A stretch of DNA of 64,000 bases from Heliocidaris tuberculata (Eukaryota; Echinodermata; Echinoidea; Camarodonta; Echinometridae), in NCBI GenBank assembly GCA_025618425.1, contig CM046850.1:9536749-9600748 (forward strand), given 5' to 3'. The notes under the pieces are model-generated. The model ran no database searches and was not told where the DNA came from. It worked only from the letters and a program-made list of their open reading frames with translations. This document shows positions 10,787-21,479 of the stretch, piece by piece. The position numbers and the translations under genes were made by a program. Position 1 is the first letter of the stretch; each line of letters opens with the position of its first letter.

Positions 10787-11531
10787 ATAAAGTTAACAAC
10801 AGAATTATTCATACCCCTTGGAAAATTCCATTTTTTTGCATTTTTCCTAAAAATGAATGGTTAACTGAAGTTACTTGCACAGCACTTGAATACATTTAGT
10901 TATCTGCAAATGAATGCTGTTTCCTGTTTGACCTCATTTGCATAACAATAGAAAAGTTGAGTTATGCAAACTGGGTGATGTTCAAAATTATTCATACCCT
11001 TGGTGATTTATTGACTTTGTCGATCAGTATGAATCCAATCCTTGCGATTAATGCTTGTAGAACTTTATTTACACTGTCACAAGGGAGGGGTCTCTACTGG
11101 GATATCAGGCCAGTACCTGTTCTCCAATGGCTCAATCTCCTTAAAGATATGGTCCACACATGCCTTCACCTGACCTTCAAGGGGTTCATTAGATATTGTG
11201 TCTACAGGTGGTGCAGTTATCGACTTCATGATGACAGGACTATGATATTGACATTTTCAGTCATTTTTTCCATGCATTTTAATGAAAATTCTGTTTCTAC
11301 AATGAAGCAAAGCACCTTTCCTGAAGAGAAGAGCCCTTCTCTGTTGCACTGCCTGTGGGAGGGTTCGCCCTAAATGTTATGCAAATGAGGTGAAACTGAA
11401 AACAGCATTCATTTGTAGATGATAACTGAATGTATTCAAGTGATGTGCAAGTAACCATTCATTTCTTGGAAAAATGAAGGAAAAAAAATGGAATTTTCCA
11501 AGGGGTATGAATAATTTTGTTGTTAACTGTA
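10787..11531. mobile_element. Tc1/mariner-like element with long inverted ends
   Basis: The ends AATTATTCATACCCCTTGG (left) and CCAAGGGGTATGAATAATT (right) are inverted, and similarity continues inward for well over 100 bp. TA flanks both sides. A minus-strand frame of 50 codons from an ATG at 11229 to a stop at 11077-11079 ends YWPDIPVETPPL; I do not recognise it. No full transposase is present. Confidence 0.65.
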
Positions 11532-11859
11532 TGCTCATGTGTGTGCAGATTCTCCAATTGAATGATATTTATCCATTTAGGGAGCAGTGAAATTTGCTTG
11601 CTCGTAATAAAGGGAATGATTACCAATCTCTTTCTAAAATAGAGGCACAAGATTTAGCTCGATATAGCCGACCTGGCTACAAAGGTCCCTGCGGCCATAG
11701 AATTACATGCAAGTAAATTTGGTACCGTGACAATATTCTTGTTATAGCTGTTACCTCGTTATGTCGAGTTTTCCCTGTACAGGTACTACAGCCCCAGTTG
11801 TCAGATAGTGAAAAATTCTTTGTGCATGCATATGGATCTGTTATTATCATTATCTAGAT

Positions 11860-11930
11860 CATCATCATCATTGTCGTCATCATCATTGTAATCATCATCA
11901 TCAACATCATAATAAATCATTATTATTGAT
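11860..11930. repeat. ATC/ATT trinucleotide-rich tract
   Basis: Interrupted repeats of ATC, with TCATCATCATCATTGTCGTC-like drift. Confidence 0.7.
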
Positions 11931-12156
11931 AATGATCTACATCTACAGGACTCTTTGTGTTTTTCATTATTAGTTCCTATAAATGTAGGGAATGAGAATT
12001 GTGAGGGGTCATATGGTCCATATTTGACATGTCAATTTTATCAGAATATGTTGAAGTTACATGACGTACAGTGTGTGTGAAGCCTATTTTATAATCTTCC
12101 CATTTTGTTATGCTTTTTTTTAAGAGTCCGCTTCTTTTTCTGCTATGTTGATTTTC

Positions 12157-12744
12157 TTAAAGGAGATTGAAACCCTGAGGAAATATCCATTTTAATGAAA
12201 AGAGAGGATAGAGAGAAGCAATTTCAAAAAAGTTCCATCAAAATTGGTTACGAAATGAAAAAGTTATGACAGTTTGAAAAGTCTCAATGTACTTCCTATG
12301 GCGATCCTCAAATCAGCAATTTTGCTTCAAAATGGCAGGTTTAGTAGTACATGTACAACACTCAATATGTTTTGTACACAAAATTTCATATTTTCTCCAT
12401 TATCTCTAAAAATGCTGCTTGTCTTTTTGTGAACTCAACATATGTTGTGTCAAATACATTTTCCCATGATATATCTTGAGCTAAGAAGGAGACAAGCTAC
12501 ACTTTGAGAGATAATGGGGAAAATATGAAATTTTGTGTACAAAACATATGGAGAGTTGTACTACTAAACCTGGCACTTTGAAGCAACATAGCTAATTTGA
12601 GGATCGCCATAGAAAGTAAATTGAGACTTTTCAAACTTTCTCATTTTGGAACCAATTTTAATGGAACTTTTTAAAAATTGCTTCTCTCTATCCTCTCTTT
12701 TCATTAACATTGATTTTTTTCCCCAGGGTTTCATTCTCCTTTAA
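12157..12744. mobile_element. TTAA-flanked foldback element (588 bp)
   Basis: Starts TTAAAGGAGATTGAAACCC and ends GGGTTTCATTCTCCTTTAA. The two halves are inverted copies over roughly 250 bp each (for example AGAGAGGATAGAGAGAAGC against GCTTCTCTCTATCCTCTCT). No ORF. It ends 22 bp before exon 3 of the coiled-coil gene. Confidence 0.85.
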
Positions 12745-12766
12745 TTCTTGAATGATTCGTTCACAG

Positions 12767-13012
12767 GAAGCAGAGGCAACTGCTGAAAGGGTGAGATTAG
12801 CCAGAGATCAAATGGAAGCCGAGTGCATTGCCAAGCTGACTTGGGCCTTTAAAAAGGAGAAAGAAGAAGCTTTGAGAAAACAATGGGAGGAATGTGAGAG
12901 GATCAGAATAAAAGCAGTGGAGGATGCTATAGCAGAGACTACTTGTAAACTGCGCAAACAATTCCTCATTGCCAAGGAGTTTGCTGTTGCAAGAGCCCTC
13001 AAAATTGCAAGA
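12767..13012 (+). CDS. C6orf163-like coiled-coil protein, exon 3
   Basis: Residues 98-179, 246 nt, in-phase at both ends. Acceptor TTCGTTCACAG, donor AGA|GTATGT. It encodes the heart of the coiled coil (EAEATAERVRLARDQMEAEC, then KKEKEEALRKQWEECERIR) with heptad-like spacing of Ala, Leu and Ile among Glu and Lys. No enzymatic motif is present. The composition differs clearly from the AT-rich intron DNA around it. Confidence 0.8.
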
Positions 13013-13230
13013 GTATGTGTAATAGATAAGAATATCATTGTGTGTCTGACTGAATTTTTTTCCAAATAAAAAAGAAACCTGTCGAATAAAAGATTGCCAT
13101 ACTAGATATTGGAGCATATTTTCACTCTGACATGTTAACTATTGTACTAAGGCAGGTGTTACATACATGACTCATTTCCCAAATAGCTATGAGTACCAAA
13201 TAATATCAACTATTTATGGAACAAAGTGAA

Positions 13231-13452
13231 GGTAGAGTGGTATAGTGGTTCATTCATTTGACTCTCAATCAAAAGGTTGTAGGAGTAAAATCCTAGCCTG
13301 GCCACATTTGCCACTCTCCACCCGTAATTGGGTACCTGATATGCTAGAGTGCTACATATTTGGCCGCTCAGCAATGACCAGGGTCATAATGTAGGAGCGT
13401 CATGCTGTGATGGACATGAGTGCTATACAAGAGTCTACCACTATTATTATAA
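13231..13452 (+). mobile_element. Diverged tRNA-derived SINE in intron 3
   Basis: The head GGTAGAGTGGTATAGTGGTT resembles an A box. The body shares CATTTGCCACTCTCCACCC and GGGTACC with the SINE at 49756, and it ends GAGTGCTATACAAGAG plus ATT repeats. The B box is degraded. Confidence 0.6.
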
Positions 13453-13598
13453 CTAAAATGTATGTTATGAAAAATAGTGAGTAATAGTTTTTCTGTAACT
13501 TTTTAATTTGTTTGATGCTGTTTTTTGTAACAAATTATGAAAAATTCTAAATTTCTGTTAATTTGTATAATTCCACATGTTTTGTTACTTCTTCACAG

Positions 13599-13726
13599 TT
13601 TCATTTTGCCCATCGTTTGAAGAAGGCAATAAAAGCAACAACAGATGAGTGCAATAGGTTAGCAGCAGAGGAGACTGCAAGGGTTGCAAAGCTTCATAGA
13701 CAAGAAACTATGAGACTTAATAAGAT
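13599..13726 (+). CDS. C6orf163-like coiled-coil protein, exon 4
   Basis: Residues 180-221 plus two bases. Acceptor TTCTTCACAG, donor AT|GTAAGT (near consensus). Encodes FHFAHRLKKAIKATTDECNR followed by LAAEETARVAKLHRQET, continuing the amphipathic charged helix. The codon split AT|T joins exon 5 as Ile. Confidence 0.75.
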
Positions 13727-14255
13727 GTAAGTTTTGCATGTAGAATACACATTGGTTCATTATGTTTTGTCCTTGTTTAATATGAGCTATTTTTCATGAA
13801 TTTGCCTTACAACTCCCTTTTTTAAACCTTTTTTTTTTTCATTTAAAACAAAGATGATGTAATAATAGCCAGCACTGCCCAGCAGTAGTATTCTCAGTTA
13901 GCTAGATTAGCATGTAAAATTTTTAACAGCTTATCAGATGTTTAATGGAGTAACCCTGTACCTAGGCAGTTTCATCCATCTAAATATTGGCAGTTGCATT
14001 TAATATATATTGGACAAAGAAATTTTTTTATTGAAAGTAAAGCCAGGCTCATAAATTATAAAAGGAGATAACAAGAGAATAATATTTGTGATATACGTAG
14101 CCGGAGGCAAGTTTTTGATACAGTGACAAACAGATAACTTTTTTCTCTACATTTTTCAACACCTTTGCCAATACTATACTCTTTAGTTAAATTATGTTTT
14201 CCTTACTCATTTGAATGTGAAAATTGAGCATTTGTTCTTATTTTGATTGAATTAG
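13727..14255 (+). other. Intron 4, no further feature seen
   Basis: AT-rich; donor GTAAGT, acceptor TTGAATTAG. Nothing else recognised. Confidence 0.6.
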
Positions 14256-14325
14256 TATTCATGAGACTGAAAGGGAGCTTCGTGATGAGATGCAAGCCAG
14301 AGATTGGGTACAAACAGATTTCAAG
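14256..14325 (+). CDS. C6orf163-like coiled-coil protein, exon 5
   Basis: Residues 222-245 in a 70-nt exon: the first base completes Ile, then IHETERELRDEMQARDWVQT and DFK. Acceptor GATTGAATTAG, donor AAG|GTATGC. It is too short to find alone, but its phase fits both neighbours and the sequence continues the charged helix, so it is well supported. Confidence 0.7.
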
Positions 14326-14716
14326 GTATGCAACTCTAGCTATTTATGTTAGGAACCTGTATTTGAACTTTTACCATTTGGGTAAAATAATATCAATTAT
14401 TCAGAAAATATGTGCCATACTTTTTTTTTTATAATTTGTATGTTTTATTAAGTTTCAAGAATTACAAAAACAATCATACATAAATCATAGAATAACAAAA
14501 AGAAAAAAACAACAAGTATTTAGCAAAAATAGAATAGAAAAAAAAAAAAAAAAGAAAAAAAGAAAAAAACTTGACACATATATGTGGACTCAATTTGCAT
14601 ATATTATTTTATGGTTCTACAACACTTTTTATGGTCAATTTCCTACACTAACCAAATTCCTACCTTCAACCCTGCATGGACCAAAGACTACACCTAACCC
14701 TAACCCTAAACATAAA

Positions 14717-14926
14717 GGCCCAAATTCACAAAGGAGGTTTGGTTTAAACCATGGTTTAAACCCCCTTCTGGGTTTTTTAAGTGTACGTGCGCACGGAATC
14801 CGACCCAATCATATATTTTCTTTGAGCGCGCGCATGGGCAATGTGCGCTTATTTACGCTTATTTTAGCATGCTTACGGAGGTTTAAACCTTACCCATGGT
14901 TTAAACCTCATCTGTGAATTTGGGCC
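14717..14926. mobile_element. Short palindromic MITE (210 bp)
   Basis: Begins GGCCCAAATTCACA and ends TGTGAATTTGGGCC, an inverted pair; inner GGTTTAAACCATGGTTTAAAC on the left mirrors CCATGGTTTAAACC on the right. Just before it, 14693-14709 has two CCCTAA-like telomeric units. Confidence 0.75.
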
Positions 14927-15154
14927 AAAGTGTGGGGGTACTGTGATATAATGATGCAGGCTCTTGACTCAGGGTTTGATCCTTGTCTAATGCTTATGCC
15001 CCTGGACAAGGTGTTTCACCCACGTTTATTCCCTCTTGACCCATGTTAATTGATAATTAATTGCAGGGCCCATTTTCTTTATGCTCCTTAACTGTTAGCC
15101 CATAATAGGAGGGGAAAGTGTTCTGAGTTAATTTTATACATTCTAGCTGTGCAC

Positions 15155-15187
15155 AAATAATTTTTTTAGGTGATTGGTACACTTTAA
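15155..15187 (+). mobile_element. Solo end of a TTAA MITE family
   Basis: AGGTGATTGGTACACTTTAA nearly matches the right end of the complete element at 48324-48704. The other end was not found nearby. Confidence 0.5.
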
Positions 15188-15344
15188 CTAAAAGCCCCTT
15201 GCACTCTTAGCTATGATCAGGTTTGATTACAAGGCAGGACTATAGTTTTAGAAGTTTTGTTCATGGTCATGGATTTGATGAAAATATATTTTTCTTGGCA
15301 AATGTATGGTCTCAGGCCAAAATCGCCAAATCAATAGGTCCTAT

Positions 15345-16180
15345 AATTGTCCCCGCCGAACGAAGTTCGCGAGGGGACTATGAAACGGGCTCCGTTCGTG
15401 TGTGCGTGTGTCCGTCCGTCCGTCCGTCCGTCCGTCTGTCCGTGTGTGTTAGAAAATGCTACTTCTCCGTCATTTCTTGGCCGATTTTGATTCTGATTGT
15501 TTTATCTGATAGGGCTGGGTGGGGGCTTCCAAACTTCTACACAGAATTTTGAAATTAATTAATTATGCAAATTTATGCAAATTTATTCAAAATTGACGAA
15601 AAATGCTACTTCTCCTCTATTTCACCTCGGATTTTGATTCCGATTGTTTTATCTGATAGGGCTGGGTGGGGGCTTCCAAACTTCTACACAGAATTTTGAA
15701 ATTCATTAATTATGCAAATTTATGCAAATTTATTCAAAATTGACGAAAAATGCTACTTCTCCTCTATTTCACATCGGATTTTGATTCCGATTGTTTTATC
15801 TGATAGGGCTGGGTGGGGGCTTGCAAACTTCTACACAGAATTTTGAAATTCATTAATTATGCAAATTTATGCAAATTTATTCAAAATTGAAAAATGCTAC
15901 TTCTCCTCTATTTCACATCGGATTTTGATTCCGATTGTTTTATCTGATAGGGCTGGGTGGGGGCTTGCAAACTTCTACACAGAATTTTGAAATTCATTAA
16001 TTATGCAAATTTATGCAAATTTATTCAAAATTGACGAAAAATGCTACTTCTCCTCTATTTCACATCGGATTTTGATTCCGATTGTTTTATCTGATAGGGC
16101 TGGGTGGGGGCTTCCAAACTTCTACACAGAATTTTGAAATTCATTATTCATGCAAATTTATGCAAATTTATTCAAAATGA
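15345..16180 (+). repeat. Dispersed repeat with five 147-bp tandem units
   Basis: It opens CCCCGCCGAACGAAGTTCGC, passes through a (GTCC)n tract (15410-15438) and then repeats a unit beginning AATGCTACTTCTCC at 15455, 15602, 15749, 15893 and 16040 (spacing 147, 147, 144, 147). Each unit contains GATAGGGCTGGGTGGGGGCT and ATGCAAATTTATGCAAATTT. The 109-aa frame starting near 15223 is a by-product. Confidence 0.85.
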
Positions 16181-16783
16181 CTGAAGGTTCATAATGTTTT
16201 CATGTTTTATGTTTCAGTTGTATACATGCATTGTTGGTATTCTCTTCTTTTGCATGCAGTAACATTATTATTTTATTCACTAAAGTTTTTCACTGAAGTT
16301 TTAAGGTTCAGGCTAGTTAATTTCCACAGATCTGCACTTCCGGCGGGGACATTTATTACGCATTGCGTAATTTACTCATTCACTTGTTTTTTATCTAAGA
16401 CTAAAAGCTTGCTAGTGATTATTAGGCAATCTACTTATTTGTGTTATTGTGAGTTTAGAAACAATTCCATCTGCAAGATATTAAATCTACCATAACACAA
16501 GTTTTATCAGTGATGGACAAATCATTAAAAAGTGAACACATATGATATACCGATAATGCAGATGTTCTTTATGCAAACTTTAAGAAGGTGCATTTACCCT
16601 CATAGACTTATCCAGAAGTGAGAAAAAAAAATAAGAGAATCTTTTTTTTTTTACCCCCAAAATGTAGTGGATAAGTATATTTTTTTTGTAAAAATGAATG
16701 AATGTCTATCCCAAACATTGTGTCAGTTGCAATGGCAGAGGATAGTTATTAATTTAGATTATTGCTGTTATCTTATTTTGCAG

Positions 16784-17050
16784 GATATTCAAAATGACTA
16801 CAGACGTTTCCTAGACTACACAGATGGCAAGTATCATTCAGATTACATGCTGAGGTTAAGGAAACATGGCATGAAATTTGACACAAACTTTGACCCGATA
16901 GATGAGGAATCATGGGTGGACATATACCCATTACCAACGTACCTGCATCGTTATACACGCAAAAGTATGGTGACCCCACATGATGTGACTAAAGAGATGA
17001 GCTTTGCACCAGCAAAGACTGATCAACTACCGAAGACTGATCAACATTAA
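16784..17050 (+). CDS. C6orf163-like coiled-coil protein, exon 6 (C-terminus)
   Basis: Residues 246-333, stop TAA at 17048-17050. Acceptor TCTTATTTTGCAG. Begins DIQNDYRRFLDYTDGKYHSD, a Tyr-rich segment that resembles the conserved C-terminal part of C6orf163 as I recall it, then WVDIYPLPTYLHRYTRK and a polar tail ending TDQH with a short internal repeat (KTDQLPKTDQ). This non-coiled tail is the most diagnostic part for the family call. No clear AATAAA follows within 300 bp; AATAAA at 17402-17407 lies after an A-rich run and is doubtful. Confidence 0.75.
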   Translation, partial: DIQNDYRRFLDYTDGKYHSDYMLRLRKHGMKFDTNFDPIDEESWVDIYPLPTYLHRYTRKSMVTPHDVTKEMSFAPAKTDQLPKTDQH

Positions 17051-18098
17051 TTATTTTTCTAATCCTAGCAGTATTTATTCTTTTGTAAAGTGTCTGTGTA
17101 ATTTTTATATAAAGAGGTTTTCAGAGAACTTATAAACTTTAATGAAAAAATACATAAGTGATTATGAAGATCCTGTGTTTCTGGCAGAGGGGCATTTCTA
17201 GCAGTTTCTAGTAGTTCCTGCTAATCTCCTTGTGCTAACTGGCTCACAACAATATTGTCTTTTAGAGTTGTTGGTGGCTATATTCCTGTCATCTTAATTT
17301 GCATTGTATCTTGTTTAACAACAACTCAGATGAAGGATATGTTTATGTTACCATATGCATGTGCACCCCCCCCCCCAAAAAAAAAAAAAAAAATTTTTTT
17401 AAATAAAATTTAAAAAATATCGCCCTGGAGCTTTGGATATTATGCCTGGATAAACTTCCTTTTTATACAAGGGTAGGGGTGGGGCAAGGAGGAATAAGTG
17501 CCTTCCTATCCACTTCCTCTTTTCATCTCAATAACCCCATTTTGAGATATCAGCTTTCGGGAAGATCAAATGTGTAGATTTGGGAGTCAGATTGATTAGT
17601 ATAAGGTCTTTAGAGTTTACACCATGTATATTAATACAGAGGGACGAGAGCCCTTAAAAGGGCTAATAAGTGTTACTAAATCCACTTCTGGTTTCCAATG
17701 ATATGATGAGTGTGCTGTGATGTTTTTCAAGAGAATGTCTAGAAATTTCCCAGTAGAGGCTATTTGTTGCTGACAAGTAGAATCAGTAAAAATGCTTTAT
17801 TAGTCAGGTTGAGTTGATTAGCAAAATGCAATGAACAAAGATGATCTTTTGTAGGTTTAGGGGCAAGGTATCAAGTGAGTAGGAGGATGAATTGTAATTA
17901 TGAACCTGGTGCATATACATATGTGTGTGATTATATTAGATTTGACGGTAGAGGTCAAAGGCCATTGGATATTATTTGCTCATATTCTGAAGAGTGGCCT
18001 AAGTTAAACCTGGCTTAATGTAGTGCACTGAATTAAACTTAACCACTGATTTATGGAAGGCCAAGTGTCAATATCTAAGTTTTTATCTAAGATTATTT
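17051..18098. other. 3' flank, no gene seen
   Basis: Apart from a C9/A17/T run at 17366-17400 nothing is recognised. The poly-C/poly-A run could be a retroposed tail or simple slippage. Confidence 0.5.
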
Positions 18099-18890
18099 TT
18101 ATGCCTCCGCCCACCAAAGGTGGGTGCTGGAGGCGCTATATAAGAAACAGCTGTCATTATTATTATTGTTTTCGGGTTGTCCATCCGTCCCATTTTCATT
18201 CTCACAATAACTTAAGAACTATTTTGCAGGTCAACTTCAAACTTGGCTCATGTATGCATATGAGAGGGACAATGATCTGATTAGATTTTGGGGTCACAAG
18301 GTCAAAGGTCACAGAGGTCATTGTATATATGAAAATGGCTTGTTCTTGCGATAACTTAACCATTTGACATATCAACTTCAGACTTTGCTCATGTATGCAT
18401 ATGGGAGGGACGATAGTCTGATTAGATTTTGGGGTCATGAGGTCAAAGTTCAAAGGTCACAGAGGTCATTGCATATATGAAAATGGCTTGTTCTCACGAT
18501 AACTTAAGAACCATTTGGCGAATCGACTTCAAACTTGGCTCATGTATGCATATATGAATGATGATCTGAGTTGATTTTGGGGTCTCGAGGTCAAAGATCA
18601 GAGGTCATTATATAACTGGAAATAGATGGTTCTCACAGTAACTCAAGAACAATTTAATGGATCAACTTCAGACTTGGCACACATGTATATAATTGGGTGG
18701 CAGTGATTTGAATAGATTTGGGGGTCATGGGTTCAAAGGTCACAGAGGATGTTATATATCTGTAAATAGACTGTTCTTGCAATCACTTGAGCACAGTTTA
18801 AAACAAATCAACATGAATGTGCTATATATTTCTGATCTGGCAAAGGCGGAGGCATAAATTACGACTGAGCGCGGTCGAGAATTCATCTAG
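18099..18890. repeat. Dispersed repeat with inverted caps and five internal units
   Basis: ATGCCTCCGCC at the left and GGCGGAGGCAT at the right form inverted caps. Between them a unit with ATAACTTAAGAAC, AACTTCAAACTTGGCTCATG and GGTCAAAGGTCA-like phrases recurs at about 18199, 18343, 18491, 18631 and 18773 (140-148 bp). Confidence 0.8.
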
Positions 18891-18917
18891 TTTTTCGTAA
18901 TTATAATTATGTTTAAT

Positions 18918-19692
18918 TAGAGTAAAGGATGGTGTTTTCGGCTGGGAGGAGAATTCGGCCAGTACGACGTTTACATGGCAAAAATCACTTTAAAATGCAT
19001 AGCATCAGAGCATATCACATATCACTCACATACAATACATACCAAAGTCACAGGGGAACCGCAGTTGCAATTTAAAAAATATCCATAAATATCACATTTT
19101 AGCGATGAAATCGGCGGTCCCGCGACCCTAATCTGAAAATTCTTGTGTCTTAGGCGTGTCAGTAAGGAAAATGGGTTCCAAAACTGAGCTGTATTTCAAG
19201 AAATTTTCGGTTTTAGATTGGGATTTTTCGAATGTCGCAAGCCCAAAAATGTCCAATCACATGTTGCAGTCAAAGATAGTCGTGCGTGAGAAGCACACGC
19301 GATATCTCTGTTAGTCTTGAGATTTCAATTGTGATACCATGGGAGCAGTTTTCGGCCGGGTTTTACACGGGGGAGCTCCGGCGTTGGATGCCGGCTCGGG
19401 CCGCTGGGACTTTTTGATCAGTGGGTGGACGCACGGGTGTGCGTGTGCGCTCCCCATTGACTTTGTACACACGGCCGAAAACTGCCTCCGAGACGGTAAA
19501 TGAAAATGATTATGACCATGGCAATTCTTGATTTTCTTCCAGGATTTTTTTTTTGTTTTTTGTTTTTGTTAAAATATTAACAATATTTGCTCTCATGATT
19601 TGAGTGAGAAGTGAAAATAAATATGAAATAAAGAGTAAAAAACAAGGATTTTGCTTTAAGTGGCCGAATTCTCCCCCCCCCCCCTACTCTAT
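18918..19692. mobile_element. Probable inverted-end DNA element
   Basis: Left AGAGTAAAGG ... GGAGAATTCGGCCA and right TGGCCGAATTCTCC ... TACTCT are inverted. An inner pair of TTTTCGGCCG-like words adds symmetry. No ORF of note. Confidence 0.45.
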
Positions 19693-20073
19693 GTTTAACT
19701 ATGTAAAAAAATTAACATGGTCATGAATTTAAAATGAGAAACTCAAAGAGACAAATATTTGTATTTTCATTTAGTTGCAGAATTATAGTGATTTGTACAG
19801 GATGAAGAGGTTGACATTTGGCACTCCATAAGTATGTGGACTAACTCTATTGACTTTAGTGAGGTTTAAACATGGCCTATAGTTTGGCTGCTTTGGAGAA
19901 TACTGGCCATAAAGACTTTATATTTGTATTTCATCTAGATTTACACATGTGAAGTTATTTTTACACTCAGAATTACTTCAGATTGTTTATTATAAAACTA
20001 CATATTTTTATAAATCAAAATATGCATTTATGATTAGTACATGTATCCAAAAATAGAGAATTCATTTGTTGCT
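19693..20073. other. AT-rich stretch, nothing seen
   Basis: No ORF, repeat or RNA gene recognised. Confidence 0.5.
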
Positions 20074-20724
20074 TTAAAGGGCCCCTGCAACCAAACGCAA
20101 ACCAAATGCAAGTTTATTGCTGTTGATGTGCAGGGATGCATTCAACTAATATTCTGTATTCAAACATCTAGATATGTTTCATAGATTTTTGAATGTTTTT
20201 TGAAATATTTTTTCCAACCTCGTAAGCTCCACCCTAAAAAGAAGCACCAGATTTCATTCCTGCAATGACATCATCTGTCAGTCGTCAGTCAGCTACACTA
20301 ACATTCTACAATAGACAGTGGAATGTAACTTCCCCCAGCACAGCACATGCTCACAATAGAATTGCATGATTTCAAACAATACCTCCTCATTACCATTCTT
20401 TTCCTGATGATGCTACAGCATGTCTGGCATAGCAACTACTATGTATGCAATGTATGGTCTATTAGAACAGATGGCCATCTCTGACAAAGCTACATACCAC
20501 TGTCTCTCATTAGCTCACTAATGATTGACAGATGATGTCATTGCAGGAATGAGATCTGGGGCATTTTTGGGGGGGTGGAGCTTAGCATGTTTGAGAAAAT
20601 GATTTCAAAAAATATTAAAAATCTATGAAACATATTTAGATATTTTAATGACAAAATATGAGTTGTATGCATCCCTGCACATCAACAGAAATCAACTTTC
20701 ATTTCGGTTGCAGGGGACCTTTAA
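20074..20724. mobile_element. TTAA-flanked foldback element (651 bp)
   Basis: Starts TTAAAGGGCCCCTGCAACC and ends GGTTGCAGGGGACCTTTAA. Inverted similarity continues through GTTGATGTGCAGGGATGCAT against ATGCATCCCTGCACATCAAC. No ORF. Confidence 0.85.
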
Positions 20725-21098
20725 TACCAAAATATATATATATATGAGATTTTAACCCAGTGACTAAAGTATTTCACCATCTAAGAGGATCAAGACTACA
20801 TGTTTGCCGATTTTCTTTTGAAGAATGTAAAATCCATGCTCAGTTGTCATATAAATGATCTTTCAGTCATTTTATTTACCTTGTTTTATTACATGTAATT
20901 AACTGGACATGATATATCTTCCATGGAAAGACACTGTATAATACATTTCACTGCTGAGAACTGGAGGGGGGGGGGGCATCATAGTCCCCAAAAATCTCTG
21001 AAAATAACTTCCTCAGTGTTATCCTTTCAACATGCTTCCATATGATTTACTCCTTATGCAATATTTGGGGCTTTGGATTCAGAACCAAGTTCACATCG

Positions 21099-21320
21099 TT
21101 ACAGGGGTGACACAACATTTGCTCCTGCGACATTTGCTCCGCCGTCCATATCTCGAAAGGTCAATTGTTAAGGTAAAGGCCATGATTTGTTTTTTTGTTC
21201 AGGACAATGTGAAGATTAGGGTTAGGATTAGGGTTAGGTTTAGGTTTAGGTTTAGGATTAACATGGCAAAGTTAGACCGGAGCAATTGTCACAGGAGCAA
21301 ATGTCATGGAACCCCTTACA
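21099..21320. mobile_element. Palindromic element with telomere-like core
   Basis: ACATTTGCTCCTG on the left mirrors CAGGAGCAAATGT on the right, with TTACAGGGG/CCCCTTACA caps. The centre (21216-21260) is TTAGGG/TTTAGG/TTAGGA repeats, the animal telomere word in degenerate form. Confidence 0.65.
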
Positions 21321-21479
21321 GGTCAAAGGTTGCTAGGTATGCAATGAGCCTTCAGATGACAAATTTGTATTTATTGAGTACTCTTTTTCATTGTGCTCTT
21401 TGCAGTATTATTAATTCCAATAATAAATATTTTTAGATACAGATTTCATAGGTTCCATATACATGTATGCTGTTATACA

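Larger units (their letters stand above)
10124..11777. mobile_element. Pogo/Tigger-like DNA element remnant
   Basis: The left end CATGGGAAACTCGATATAAC (after TA, 10122-10123) and the right end GTCGAGTTTTCCCTG (before TA, 11778-11779) are inverted and carry the 'TCGATATAACGAGG' theme common to pogo-type ends. There is no transposase. The inside holds a minisatellite (10561-10720) and a Tc1-like element (10787-11531), so this insertion is older than those. Confidence 0.55.
14326..16783 (+). other. Intron 5, filled with repeats
   Basis: Holds an A/T homopolymer zone (14410-14580), a short palindromic MITE (14717-14926), a SINE-like stretch and TTAA-MITE end (14930-15187) and a five-unit tandem repeat (15345-16180). 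The part 16200-16783 shows no feature. Confidence 0.65.

Noticed and set aside
10957..11373. 138-codon plus-strand frame
   Set aside because: Lies within a Tc1-like element, with no motif; the opposite strand looks more protein-like over part of it.
15345..16180. CRISPR-like array
   Set aside because: Units of 147 bp are contiguous without unique spacers, and the DNA is from an animal.
21216..21260. True telomere or chromosome end
   Set aside because: A few degenerate TTAGGG units inside a small palindromic element; sequence continues on both sides.
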